This document shows, one piece after another, positions 48,384 to 62,084 of a stretch of DNA of 64,000 nucleotides. The first letter of the stretch is position 1; the number at the start of each line of letters is the position of its first letter. The notes under the pieces were generated by a model. That model saw only the letters and a program-made list of their open reading frames with translations, made no database searches and was not told the DNA's origin. The translations under genes and the position numbers were made by a program. The stretch spans positions 18,848,969 to 18,912,968 of the forward strand of contig JAKTNV010000004.1 of the NCBI GenBank assembly GCA_022747635.1, in the 5' to 3' direction. Source of the DNA: Hetaerina americana (taxonomy: Eukaryota; Arthropoda; Insecta; Odonata; Calopterygidae).

Positions 48384-51300
48384 GTACGTATTTGATATTT
48401 CGTAATGCATGTTCATCTTAGGTTTATGAAGGGCTAAGAGAGCAAGTGTTCCCTGAGACTAGATACCTGTACTATGTAACACGTGCTTCTCACTCTGTGG
48501 ATGCATATTTCCTTATTCTGATTAACCGTACGGCTTGCAATAAGAATATGAACGTAATAGATTCATTAATAATTCCACTACCCCCTTAAAAATTGTGTGC
48601 AGATAAAATCTTTTCTCGTCAATACTTGTTTCAACATTTGGGTAGAGAGGTCATAATTGTTTAGCTTTTACGTCACATGTTTTGTGCTTTCGAGTCCTGC
48701 TTGCTGTCTTGATAATTTATAATACTCTTCTGAAGTCTGAACATTAAATTATTAGTTCTTTGTTGTCAAGTCTGTTTTGAATGGGCAAGTGGTTCCGCAC
48801 ACTGCTCTCCTTTCATTTCGTCTAATATCCGTATATGTAGGGACACAAATTGTCAACGGCAACTTTGAAAAGTATTCGTTTAGATGAAGCTATAACAATA
48901 CAAAAGTACTGAGGAATGTTAAATCCTATGGCAAACTATGTAGTCTGAAATCTGTCAAATAAAACGTCGGTTATAGATAGGGCTATCATAACGGCTGGAG
49001 AAACTTTCAATTTAAGCGATTGCTATAAATGAGAGTGAAAAAAAAGCTGTATTAACTAATGTACGTACGTTACTTTTCATGAACTAGGGTAACTTACATA
49101 ATCGTTCGTTGTTAAGGAGTGTTTCTTATAAACTAACATTGGCAGAAATTTCAATTTTATCTCGATGAAAGGCCTCTATCATTTTGTGGAGAAATCGATG
49201 AGTAGGCAACAGGCGTCTGTTTTAACATATTGCCTTATAAACTCGTGACTCTGCGGTTTTTCCCTTATGTGTTTCTGGGTTTTCCCTTGAAAGTTTTCCA
49301 GGTATTACTTGCCATTTTACACCACATTCTAGTGACAGCATGCCCATTTTATGTAGATGTAGATGAGATTTTTTTGTAAGTAATACATTTTTGGGAGTGA
49401 AATGGTGGTATTCCATTAATTATAAAACTTACGTACGCAATTCTATACTTTAATATTGGGAACTGACTACGTACTTAGCCGTCTCGGCCTTCTCTTCCCT
49501 TCCATCTTTAATTAAGTATTCATTGTTTTGTTAGTAACGTACTCGTACTCTGGATAGCTTGCTGTCTTATAAGTCTGATTATGGCTCCAGCACATTGCCT
49601 TAATAAAAGGCGGATTCATTTTTAAATGTTCGTAGTTCATTATGTGATTCCTTCAAAACATTGCAATTAATATAATTAACTGGTATTGGCTGCCATTCAA
49701 ATTGAAAGAATTTACTGGCCATTCGTTTTAAGAGGTTCTTTTTTCACCCTTTCTGCTTTGTTGTAATAATTTCAGACGTTTATACTTGACCATAAATGGA
49801 GGGGGTCGAATCTTATCGGTAATCATACGTGATTATGGTCACGGCTTCCAACGTATCGTCGTTATTAGTCATTCGCGCATATCTTCATTTGCCATGTGGC
49901 GACTTCTTTAGATTCTGTGAACATTTTTCTGATTTTTTTGCCTTATATTTCAATAGCTATCTACGAATAAGTTTTCCATGAAGACACTTTCCTCTATGTG
50001 CATACTGCTGCTGAAGCGACAACCTAGTGAACTTGCAGTAAATGCATACACGTTAGGTTATATCCCGCGGCCTGTCGATTACCATTTCGGCGCCATATCA
50101 TCCTTCCTCCAATTCTGTGGTCGGTATAATTCATGGAAGTTTCAGACACATTTTGCTCAAGATAATTTTAATTTTAAAGCGAAGCCGTTGGATTTATATC
50201 TCAAGTATATTATTTCTGAAATGCCCTATTTTTAGCAGTAGCATTTGTTATTGCTAAGTCTGGAGTTGTATTAGTTAACCTCTTGTGCAAATGATTCCAT
50301 GTTCCTTTCCAGATGCCATTTACGAATTTTCAGAGTTCACAATTTGGCTCAGAAATATGCAATCCCGGTTTCACTCATGTCGTTGAAACCTAATCACTTA
50401 ATCGGAAGTAATTCAACGATTTAGTTAATGCTTAATAATAAATATGCTAATAAAACTCCACATTCAGGTTCTTGGTTGAGTGATGATGCTTCTAGTTATC
50501 AATTTGAGTTTCCTTGCAGAGTTTTCGTTTTTGAAACGCATACAATATTTGATCGCCTGGAGGACTTCAATCGACAATTAATAGTTGGTGGAGGTAGAAC
50601 TTAGTGGGCACGAGCATTTCGAGGCTATTGGTATCAATCTCAGAATCCCGATGACTGCTCAAAAAGTGAACTCAACCACCACCACCACCCTTCTGTTTGA
50701 TAAGTGGAAGATTAAACTGAAGTCCTCCGGTAATGTGCAATTTATGAATACAGAGCAGGGGAGATAGGTTTGTTGCCCGTTTCATAATGCGGTTGACGTG
50801 ATAGTGCTATTACCCTGACAAACTCGCAATACAATTGACAAATACTTCAGTAGTATCTCTCGGGAGTGTAAACCTGATAACCCCCATTAAGTAGCGGAAA
50901 TCCGCAATATTTGTTGGAGTTATAGTGCACTCATACTGCGCTTACTACTCTTGGCAAATATAATATTGAGGTTTGTTCGTTTGACATCATTTTTGTTAAA
51001 CATGTTATTTCCATTGGGATAAACAACGCTGTAGTATTAGCAGTGCTATGATCACTAAATACATAGTAACTGGCTTTGGGTAGGTTTTTGATGAACCCCG
51101 ACACTAAATACTACTGTACTCGTCATGGCATAGCAAAATTTATCTTTAAACCCTGTACTTCATGTTACAATAACTCATAATTTACCTTTGCATACTTTAT
51201 GTACTGTGATATTAAATGAATTTCGCCAATTGTGAAAATAGCTTTAGTATAAAAATTTGTTTTTATCTGTTAATTTATTTCATTATTCATCATCTTTACA

Positions 51301-53109
51301 CGTTTATCTGTAACAAATGGGAGTGAGAATGCTGTCAATTGGCTTTTCGACCTTTTAAATAAGCTATAAGAAATGTGAGTGGTATTAAACTTGAGGCTGC
51401 CGCGACGTCTATATGATTTTTTCGTATGTTGGATTGCTGGACTTGGGACGTCCAGCAAGCCAACCAACGTCACGGTATTTCCAAGAAGCAACATGGGCCA
51501 ATTGAGAATATTGTTTCGCATTAGTTATAAGAGCTTGTCTTACCTTACCTTTGTGTACTTCTCATTGCTGCGCAAGTTATTTCAAGGAGATAGTATCATC
51601 GGTCGTGGAACCCCTACTTATACCTGTCAAATGTCGTGCCTGCCAATTTTAATCAATTGGTGGAGGAGCGTGTAAAGTATTGTCTTGGATGGGAACCAAC
51701 TGAACACCCTACACTTCTTATCCTAGCGTAACAATACATTCCGACACCCCACACTACCATTAACTCTTCATGTCTGTGTAAATTCTGCTATCCTATGTTC
51801 CGTTTGTGTGTCTTCAACATTTCGTCGCCAATCAAAGTATTTCTGCATTCACTTTCACTCCCTCAGTTTGGGTTTCCCCCTCCACGATGCCTTGTGTCTT
51901 TGTTTTTTTTGTTCGTTACCTAAAGGACTAATGAGCCTCATTTTTCCTCTAAAATAGGTCAACTAGCAACTCTTTTGTGAAGCCTCTATGACACGCAAAC
52001 GCTTAAAAATGTGCACGGTAAAGAAAGAAAGTAAAAGTTTGATTGTTCATTGATATTTGGACCCTAATTACGATTCCTGATATGGATCCTCGAGATGCAA
52101 ATTACCGAATGGATTCCTACGCAGTCGCCTACAGGGTGTACTACTCTCTGCGCGAACGACTGTGATGATATTGTCATCAGTTCGTTTTGCAATGACGTGG
52201 GTGGGTTAGATTAATCTAGTTTAGTGATGGAGTTGCTGATTTGCTTTTCGTGGTCAACTACGTACTCTATGCTTAGGTAACTAGCTCAGATAACTAGGCT
52301 TATTAGTCATTTACAATCGAGTAGTTGATTCGGGGAAAAGCGTTCTCAAAAATTGGATAAATTAAAACACTTTTAAGGAGTAGATTCACTCTATACGTGA
52401 GCTAAATAAATACAGGGAACTCCGAACGCCTTCGGTGATAAGTCATAACATCTTTTTGGTGGTCATCTACTGTCAAGATTCGAGTACAAATAATATCCTT
52501 CCGAAGACATTCGCAGGTTTCCTTTTGCTGTACTTAGAACGCAGGGTGTGATGTAAAGAATTTCGCGTTCATTATTAATTCCATTAATTACGGGGAAGTT
52601 GTGATGACTACTCATTAGCATCGTGACCACAAGGTGATCCGTATTTCAGCAATTTTTAACTCCAGGGTCTCAAGGGATGTACCAAATCGAATAGTATTTT
52701 AATGTATTATATCATTAAAATTCTATCTGAGAAGAGCATAATGTTATGCAAATCTCATGAATTTCTCGCACCGAAGATAGAAAAAATTGGTGGCATCGTT
52801 TCACGACGGTTCCAACATTCTTTTGTTTCAATTGTGTGAAAATTCAACCTAATGAATGAACTACATTAATGTTACGCTCGTATGGATGAGGCTGGAGCCA
52901 TAATCGCAGTACGCTTGTCCCATACCCACTATGTTTTTACAACCAAAAAAGATTATATTGTTCCGCTCACGTTCTAGGTATAAAGTATGTGATCATATGT
53001 CAAATGGAATGTATTATGAAAGCTTGCAAGGCCATTTAATTAGAAGAAAATGCTTCCATCGATCCCAAAATACAATTTTAATAACTTTTTTCGTTCACGT
53101 TAGAATACG

Positions 53110-53700
53110 AAGGGGGCTTCTCTTTCAGTGCTACCGAAAGCTGGCCCATATTCAGGCTCCTCCTGCTTACCCCTCCATTTCCTCTCTCTTTTTTCCCTAC
53201 CCCTCTCCCAGACCCCTGGCGTGGCGTCTCTCGCTGCCTGTGACACCCTGAGAGCCCCTCACTCCTCCCTCTCCAGAACCCCCGTCCTGCTTCTGGTGAC
53301 GGAGTCCGTAACGGTGGCGGCAACGGCAGCAGCTGCCGTTAAGGGGTCCGTGGGTTGTTGGCTTGTGCGTGTGGGATGGATGTAGGGCGAAACACGTGGG
53401 TCGTAGGCGGCATAACTTCCGCTCCATGCCATGCTCATTCCCTTCTCTTGCTCCGGCCCCCAACCTCTCTTTTCATCTTTTTTTATTCTTCCTTCCCCTC
53501 CTGCCTCTCTTACCTCTCCCCTCTTCCGTATCCCTGGGCGAGGATGCCCCCCTCGTGCTCCGGTTTGGGGTGGGGGAAGAGGGAGGAATGGGACGACAAC
53601 CGATTGTGGGACAGTAACCGAATTGTTATCTGGTTGGGGAAGTAAGCCGCCTCTCCTTCACTTCCCCCTGCTGAGTGGGGAAGCGTTAGATTTGCACCCG
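53110..53700. other. Intronic GC-rich island 8
   Basis: C-rich on + (53140-53280, 53430-53560), then a short G-rich run (53565-53595). In between is a GCG and GGC-repeat-like part (53300-53345). Frames of 80-118 codons on both strands are low-complexity. Confidence 0.45.
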
Positions 53701-54899
53701 TCCCGAACTTGCATCATTGTAGGATGCATGTCATTGCATTTTAGGCTGTATTTCTACATTTCCGATTGTCCTTTGCAGTTGGAATAAATATTGACGCAGA
53801 GATTGTAGTGACAAGATTTCGTTTTATCGCAATCAGTCTCTGGTGATGGGTGGAACGGGAAAGAACTAAATTGTTTCTTTTCATCAGTGTATATGCTTTG
53901 AAGAAAACCACGCTTTCTATTAACTGGCTTAAAATAATTTAACAATCGCGGGTTCCTTAATTCTGTGCTTAGAATTCTTGCCAATCCAAATAAAGAACTC
54001 ATTTTGTTGGAGTTGAATGTTTCAATAAACTTGAACTAGTAATGTTTTAGAAGACCATGAAGAAATCGTCATTGGTTTCCTATTAATTTTTGGCATTGGT
54101 TATTTGAATATATATTATAGTGATTTTTTTCCGTCTGCCCAGGCGCTTTTTTCCATCGATGTGCAACGGTCATCATTTTTTTTATTCATATGGGTGTTAT
54201 CCTCCGTCATTTTTTCATTACAGTTTTGTTTTTCGTTGAAACCGGTCTGATTAGAAGGGAAAATGCTGAAAATAGACGTCTACTTTTCCAGTTCCTCACC
54301 AAAAATCAAATGAGTTAGTTATGACTGCTCAGTTAATTACTCTGCCTGTAGCTCAATGTGAAGTTTTTGAAAGCAGTTAGTATTAAACTTCCCTTTAAAT
54401 TACTTCAACCGTAAGCGGTGGCATCGGAATTTAACCATATTGGCAAAAAATGTTCCTTAGTGGCTCCTTGATATTTTCTCGGTATAAACATCCAGGTAGA
54501 GATGTATTTTCTTTCCATAAAACCTACGCATTCTGTAAGAAGCAACAACTTATATTGCCTCAAGTTGTCACTTGTTTTACTCATATTTCTGTCATGAATT
54601 ATCATTAGTAAAATGTTGTAAACAACAATAAAAGCCTATCAAAGTTACAGTATTATCATCTGGCGGATCTTGCATTTCTGTGGTCGGAGCCAAAGGGGAA
54701 ACATTAAATTTTGGACTGAAGTGTCGGAGCAGCTCTCAACACCGCTGAGCTGGCATTCCGTTTTCTGGTAGAAAAATATTATGAATATTGGCTTAGCCGA
54801 CGTTATTTTCCGAAGGCAATCGGTTACGTCAACCATTCCGTAGCGGTCAGATTTGCTGACTCGAGCAACGTGTTTTGGGCATGGTCAGCACCGCTCATT

Positions 54900-55470
54900 T
54901 TCCTTTGAACTAAACGAACTGCGCGAGGGAGTAAGCCTCGTTGCAGATCTGAGGGTCTTAAGGAGCGTAAGGCGGGGCGGGGATGACTGGCACATCTCTA
55001 GGCGCGCGGGATGCGTGACCGATCATAAGTGTTGCGTCGAAGGGACGATAGGGGCGGCGCTCGGCGGGGGGAGGGGTGGAAGGTGGAAGCGGCGGTCTGC
55101 TCTGGGCTGAGAGGTGAGGAGGGCGAGAAGGGGTATTCGTGGCGGACGGGTGTGGGGCGTCCGTGTATAGGGGACCAAGCAGGAAGTTGTCGGGAGTCGT
55201 CGTTAGGCACGTGCGTGGGGAAGTTTAAAAATATCCGTTGTCTGTGGTAGCTGCTACTTCATTGGCACCACCACCGCCATCGCCACCACCTTCCCTCGTG
55301 GGTGGATGTGGATGGGGTGTAGTGGAGTGGGAAATGGTTGCTGCTGGGGGATGTCTTCGCCTTTCTCCTCGCTGCGCGGTTAGCCGAATTCAGGCGGTCA
55401 AGGGAACGGCGCCGCATTGCTGGCTTGTGTGTGAAGTAGAAGGAAGGTGGTAGGAGAGGGTGTGGAGCTG
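54900..55470. other. Intronic GC-rich island 9
   Basis: G-rich on + from about 54960 to 55180, a CCA/CCG-repeat part at 55259-55295, then G-rich again to 55450. No domain in any frame. Confidence 0.45.
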
Positions 55471-55962
55471 TCGTTGAAATCCAGAATCATTACTGTGCAC
55501 AAATAAGTTGGCTGAGGGAATCACACAAATGTCACTCACAATTTTGTGCATAAAAGCATTAGTGTTAAAACTTGTCAATTCGTTTCTTCCCGCTGGCCAT
55601 GAAAGTGAGAGATGATAGTGGTTGATAGGCACTGTCTCCTCAGTACCATATTTAGTTTAGTTAATTTGTTTTATCGATATTTAAACGATCGGGGTTATTG
55701 CATCTACCCGAACCATGCTGAATATTTAGGTTATGAATTCACTTAAATATATATTGAATCGTGTACAAAAGAAATCATTGACATGAATACCAATATATAC
55801 AATGCACCCATCCTCTCCCCTCTGTAGTTTCCATCTTTCCAAATTTTGTACTGGTGCACATCGTGCAATAGTCGCTGCGGGTTCTCCCCATTCGGAGATG
55901 GCACCCATGTTGCGTGGCGAAATGCGTCTCGAGGCCTCGCCCGATTTTTGTCACAACATTTA

Positions 55963-56174
55963 TGCTTGCCGACCCCGGTGGCGGCGGGGTAACGTCCTCG
56001 TCTGCCATTCCAAGGGTCGCGGGTTCGATTCCCGCCTAGGTGAGTTTCCCTCCATCTAGGGCTTGGGTGTTTGTAAATGTGACCATTGTTATCATTGTTA
56101 ATAGTTCGATGTAAAGGCCAGAATGCGCTGTTTTCGGACTTATACTGAATAAATAAATAAATAAATAAATAAAT
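55963..56174 (+). mobile_element. tRNA-headed SINE, family A, copy 2
   Basis: The head reads GCTTGCCGACCCCGGTGGCG and GCGGGGTAACGTCCTCG (A-box region). An intact B box, GGTTCGATTCC, follows at 56022-56032, and then CCCGCCTAGGTGAG. The body ends TGTTTTCGGACTTATACTG and an (AATA)n tail at about 56148-56174. It matches the copy at 6201-6398 along its length. The intact B box and clean tail suggest a younger copy. It lies inside the PPP4R1 intron in sense orientation. Confidence 0.9.
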
Positions 56175-56214
56175 AGCGAGAAAGGGGAAATAAAGGTCGT
56201 GAATCGGACATCCC

Positions 56215-56460
56215 ATGCCCGGGGTCGTTGAAGACCAATCCTCCTTTCACCCCGCTATCCCGTCAGAAATCTTCCTCTCATTCATGCTCCCTTCAGTTCC
56301 CCATCGCCTTGCCTTCCGAGAGTGCGGGTCTGTATATCGGCCCATTTTCACTCCGCACCCTTCCTTTCCGCCCTGTAGTTTCCCTCTTCCCATTTTGTTC
56401 TATTTTCATTTCAGCGACGATGGTGAAGCGCTGTCTGAGAATGTCTTGGGGCGCCTCCCC
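56215..56460. other. Small CT-rich island 10
   Basis: A short run of CCTCC and TTCCC words directly after the SINE tail. No gene is supported. Confidence 0.35.
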
Positions 56461-58992
56461 GAGTTGAATGACTGGAAATATTTTAAGCGTTGTGAATGGA
56501 GAATGTGGCGTACTCTATTTAGACCGTGGTGTCGAAATAGTTGTCTTGTTTTGCGTATAGTATTTTTTCTTCCTTTCCTGGTACCATTTCATTTGGTTTT
56601 GCCCTCTTTGGCATTGCTTCTCAGGAAGGAACATTAAATAGTGTACATGCCCGTTTTGCGATACGTGAAGAATGGAAAAAGGAAATGGATTATAGTTGCA
56701 ATTTACTCCAGCTTGGGATAATCGGAAACCACTCTAATTATTGCTAGATGACCGCCTCAATTTTTTCGTCCGATATCTTCAAATATATTTTCATTCCGTC
56801 TAAATATTGTTTTAATTTACTGCTGAGTATTTCGTGCTCTACTAATGGAACATTCCCCGAGAACAGTCAAATAGTTGTGGTAGGAATTCCAAATATTACT
56901 ATTCTATCGCTTAAGGATTCATATACTTGCATCTTTTAACAAAGCACAACCTGACGTCTGACAATACAATAAGCAACTTCAATTTCATGCATTAAATACT
57001 AATTACGTACATCCGTTACAGTGGATCAATTGACTTATTTTGTTTCTTTCCATAACTGAAATCCGTTATTGTTGTTTCCTATAATGATTGGCAAATTTCC
57101 TTAACATCTTTTAATTTTGTACATTTTATAGCTTGATAACATTTTTTCGGTAGTTTATGAATCAAATAATAGTAAAAACATTTTTTAGTTTTTAGATATT
57201 TTTGGCGGCTGTAGTAAAATCTTCTGCGTGTGTTTTTTCCATAAATTCCAATTCTTTTGGGGCTTGTGAAATGATAGTCTTAAGGTTGATCTAGTTTACA
57301 AAGGCTCCTCCATTCCTCTCAATGTAAAAGGACACGGAAGCCGTCACAACAATTATTATGAGCATTTAATTTACTTGCATACATAAAGGTTGCCAGACAA
57401 TGCTGCATATGTCCCTACTGACAATAATTCTGAATGGTGTGGTTTTGAGTAATGGTGGAGATATTGAAGTCTGTCGTGCCGTGCATGAAATAACAGAGCA
57501 CCAAGTATTAATTTTGAACTACTACTTTAAAACATTGCTTGCCACAATGAGGCGCCTAGTTGATACGAACTCCATGTATAATCCTTCGGCTGGATGGATC
57601 ACGTTAAATGCCGAAACCGATAAGGGATCACTTGAATTGTTCTAAATTTTTGCTTTAATTGGTTTTCTGCCGGGCTTAGCTGTGCATAACTTCACAGAAA
57701 AATGCATTGTAATTTCTAGTGATGAAGTAACTCCTAGCCAGTTAAAATTCAGCTTACCTTCTACTCGTAGGTATAGCCCAGTGTTCTAGAAATTAGGAGA
57801 ATTCGGGAAGTGGTATTTAGAAATGTAGGTGAAGTATTCCGCTCACATAGATCACTCCCAATTGTGACTAATTTACATTTTAATACTAATGACGTCTTTG
57901 AGGGCGTTCGAATTTACAGAATGGGAATGCCAGTAATAATTAGTTCATTAAAGAGAAGGCAGCCAAAAATAATAAAAAATTCTTGTCCGATTTTACCGTG
58001 GTCCACACTGCATAAATTCGAGCAGCAGTTAATCGAATGTGAGAACTGATTTTTAGTTCATTAAATTTTAATTGTTGTCAATAGAAAAGAAGTGGCGGGC
58101 ATGTAACCTAGAAATTGATTGTTTAGGAGGCATATGTTGATATATTGAATCAAAATTATATATTGCTACTCTCCTCTCACGGCGTTTTAAAGTTAAATTA
58201 TTTGTGAAATCAGTGAAATGAGATTCTGATCTGGGGTCAAAATTTTAGCAAAATAGAATGTCACAAAGTCAGAGTATTCCGCCGTAATATTTGGCTATTT
58301 ATACTCATAGTTAAACTACAAAATCGACATCGAACAAATGCTAATATGTAATTTAGCATTTTTGGATTCCTTTGGAGGTGCCTTTTATGAAACTAATATG
58401 GAAGTATTAGAGAATACAATTTAACTACTTTTCTTGTTTTCGTTGAAATTTTATCTGAAGATACTTGAGTTATTGGATATACTTAAAATTTTACCCCTCC
58501 TACTTCTTACAAACTCTTCGTTTTTTGTGTAGCTTGACTTGTGTAGTAGACCAAAGCCTTGAGCTTTATTCTTTAGAAATTATTCTTTCTAATTGACCAT
58601 TTCATTAGAGAAAATAATGAAACCACATTTTAAAACGCGATTTTGTTTGTCGTTATAAGATACACAACCAAACCTGGAATTATATTTTTCGTTCGGTAAA
58701 CGGATTCTATGTAGTGCAACGACATATTTAAGCTGAAGTAGGAGCCGAAGTTAAGGTCTATCGGATGTAAGTGCCGTTTCAATGCTGTTCATGGGACCGT
58801 TTGCATGATTTGGTTCGCTCACTCCCACCATGGTTAATTATTTAATGTGGGTGGTTAACTTCGCCAATGAGATGATTCTGTGTTTAGAAACTTGTGCAGT
58901 ATCATACATTATTGGCTTTGTATTGTTTTTCCAAGTGTTCAGCTCTCTTGGTTTTGTAGGAACGGTACGCTGCCAGCACAAAAAGTGCGCTT

Positions 58993-59160
58993 TCATGTAC
59001 ATTGGCACAGAAGGGCCGCAAGGGCGTGTGAGGGGGGTGTTAGGTCACTTACAGTAAAAAATAATGACACCACGTCCAAAACTAACAAATTCTTATCAAT
59101 TCACACCCACCGAGACGTATATACTCATGCAAAACCCATTTGAACTTGTAAGCATGCAAT
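58993..59160 (+). repeat. Dispersed repeat family B, copy 3
   Basis: It shares CATGTACAT, GGGCCGCAAGGGCGTGTG, GGGGGGTGTTAGGTCACTTA, a CACACCCACCGAGACG segment and ACTCATGCAAAACCCAT with the other two copies, in the same order and strand. The first part is more decayed than in copy 2. Confidence 0.75.
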
Positions 59161-61754
59161 TTCTGATATGCTCGTCTAATTAAGATGTTACGCGATAGCG
59201 TTCACGTAGTGAGGTCCAATAACTGCAATAACTAGGAAATAAAACTGTTACCTGCTTTTTAGTTCCTGATAACTATTAATCGAAAATTTCATTTTGGATA
59301 CAAATTTTTTCACATATCAAAATATTGTGATTATATTACCATTGCCATTTTAATGACGTATATCATATTTTAAAGTTCTCTACTTTCATGCCAGTTTTAT
59401 GCAAATTTGGTAAGTAGTTGCGTAATTAAAAGCCTGCATTGCTCAAGTGCGAATTCTACGGTAATTTTTCGAGTAGCTCAGCCTGACAGCCCTCAACAAG
59501 TCTTACGGTATCACCAAAGTCGTTTTCTTTGTCGTTCTGTCCAATCACTTCCTTGGAGTCACTATCGGTTGGTTTGTTCTCTTGGCTTCTTGGAACAACG
59601 AAGAATAACAATTCAACACAGCGTATGTACATTAAAAGTTAATATCGTATATTTATTATTACATGATGAGAAAATAAAATTGTATATTTTGAAAGAAATA
59701 TTTTCACTGTTCGACTGAAGAATTACTTAACTCAAGTTCATTTTTAGGTTATTTAAGTATTTTCGGAAATATATTACCAACTCATTTTCCTAAATTTGTC
59801 AAATTTTCAAATTGCTCAACACTTTTTTTGATTTTCATTGGCAGTCGTGTCATTTATTAACTTGCGTAATTTTCGATTGCCGAAATGTATGAAAATTGTT
59901 GGCGAATGATATTTTCGTCGTAATTCTGGGGAATTATTAAGACCAGTCCTATAAAGTGATTGATGACGGATGGTGGGCTGAGAGGCTCGCATCCTTGCAT
60001 TTTTCTTGCGGGAAGTATCGTGGCAAATGTTCGACTGACCGATTTCCTCTCTGTGACAGTTTTTTGGCGTCAACTCAGGGTGAGTTTTGGTCGAGGCTAA
60101 AAGATGTGCGTTACTTGTTGTGCCCATTGAAAACCTACTCCGCCGCACGCTCTTCTGGCGGGTTACGGGGTATTATGTAGTGGTAGAACCATAGGGTAGA
60201 GCAATGTGGGTGTTGCTAGGTGCTCATCATAACCACATCCATAGGGTGTTTTCGGCATTCGTTTGAAACGGCAATTTAAGGGTGGTCGCATGCTGCTTGT
60301 TTCTTGGAGTTCAATATTTCGTAACATAAACGGTAAGCCCTAGATGAGTGCTGAAAATCCTTTCCTCGTTTCTCATATGAATTTGTCCGTTTTGTCATTA
60401 CATTTTTATTTGCGTAGAATATGTGCAAGAGTAAAGAGTAATTTTATAAATGAGTAGTCGCAATTCCCACTTAATATTGCCTTATTCTTCATGTGAGATG
60501 AGAAGTCTAGTGTATAAGTTTAATTCGGCATGTTCCCTAAAGAAAATCTTTTTTTTATATTTTATTAGATGTTTCATAAAAGTATATCTTCTCATGGGCT
60601 AATAACTCGGACCCGACTCTTTTGTCAAACGCACCTTTCTCTGGTAAATTGATAGATCGACTTTTGACTTAACCCGATTTCAGTGTCAAAAGAGTGGAAC
60701 TGAAAGTTGACACTCAATGCAACTATCAGCGCACTTAATATCCCAAGTTTTATTTCCCCTAGTTCGATTTGTTATCTGAGTGATTATAGGAGCATACATA
60801 TTATTAAAGACAACATCACTTGGGTCAAATTCAGAAAAATATATATGATTGTATTGCTGATTCTGTTTTCAAATGATATTGGCAATTTTTATTACCTCTA
60901 TCTTGCGTAGTTGCGTTAGAGACAGTTCGTTCATAGCGATTATTTTGGATCATGACTGACAGTTTAATGGTTAATACATTTTCTGTCGGAATCTAAAGAA
61001 ACTAACGGCGTATCCTTTTGCAGTCCATCAATGAGAGTTAATGCGAAATGACGGGCTTACAATGTAAAACGAAATTGTCGAATATGTAGGCAAAAGTGAA
61101 CTTCGATTTCCAAATGAAATTAAGGGTAGTGAAATATATGATGATTTTCAGCTGTACGCAAGAGTACGGGAATGACTAACTAGTCTTTCTTCATTGTTAA
61201 CTATTGTCCCTTATTCCCTAAAAGTTATCGTTGCTTTATTAGAATGGATTGTTTCTTAAAGCTTCGTTTCTTAAAGCTAGTGAAGATTTGCAAGTCCTCC
61301 GAGAAAACTTAAGTATACAGGTATTATGGAGAAAATATAAATGTTTGGTGTAGGCAACTGACCAGCACTGTGCCGTTTCCTATTATCATCAGTCTTAATA
61401 CGTTTAAATTAAAAAGACAGGCCAACCGATATTTAGCTTTGAGAAACGGGTCACTGAGTAGTCCAGTAGTTGTAACTCGACAGCTGGAAAAGTGGACGTT
61501 AAAATACAACCTGAAATATGTATTCTGCGAAGTTAATAATTTTATGGTTTGACATGGCATCTGTAGTCTTAAAATACTAGGCAACGCATTGTCACAATAT
61601 TTAGCGACAAAATAGATAATGATATTTCTAAATCGCCCGCCCGCTTTTATAGTAACCCATTTCTATATCGTCATTGAAGATGTGTTGGCTTGATTGAATA
61701 GTTATTGCCGCCATTAAATATTTGCTCGAGGCTGTTTTTATGTTAATTATCCTA

Positions 61755-61802
61755 AATATCATAAATCGCCAACGTCGTTCAATGTCGGCGATTTATGATA
61801 TT
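61755..61802. repeat. Inverted repeat hairpin
   Basis: AATATCATAAATCGCC (61755-61770) is exactly complementary to GGCGATTTATGATATT (61787-61802). The 16-base loop can partly pair further. No related copy was noticed. Confidence 0.85.
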
Positions 61803-62084
61803 ACTTTTCATCCGTGGTTTACATAATTCTTGTCTTCCCAAAGTTACCACCTACTAAATATTTTTAAGATGGCATTCTAGTGGCATTGTAACCGTGGCCA
61901 TGTCCGTCAAGTATTTGAGAACTGTTAAGCTGAATTTCCTGCATATCTTGAATTTGAAATTTTTTACTTTGCTGGGTTGGGTCCATGATATTGTATTGCC
62001 TTTCTCCGTTCAAAATCAATATTGGCGAGTGAAAGGAGTAGCGCCATTAGCTCTCGCGACGGATCTCAAGAAGGTACATAGGTA

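Noticed and set aside
55963..56035. tRNA gene
   Set aside because: Head of a SINE with a second copy at 6201-6398; no full cloverleaf.
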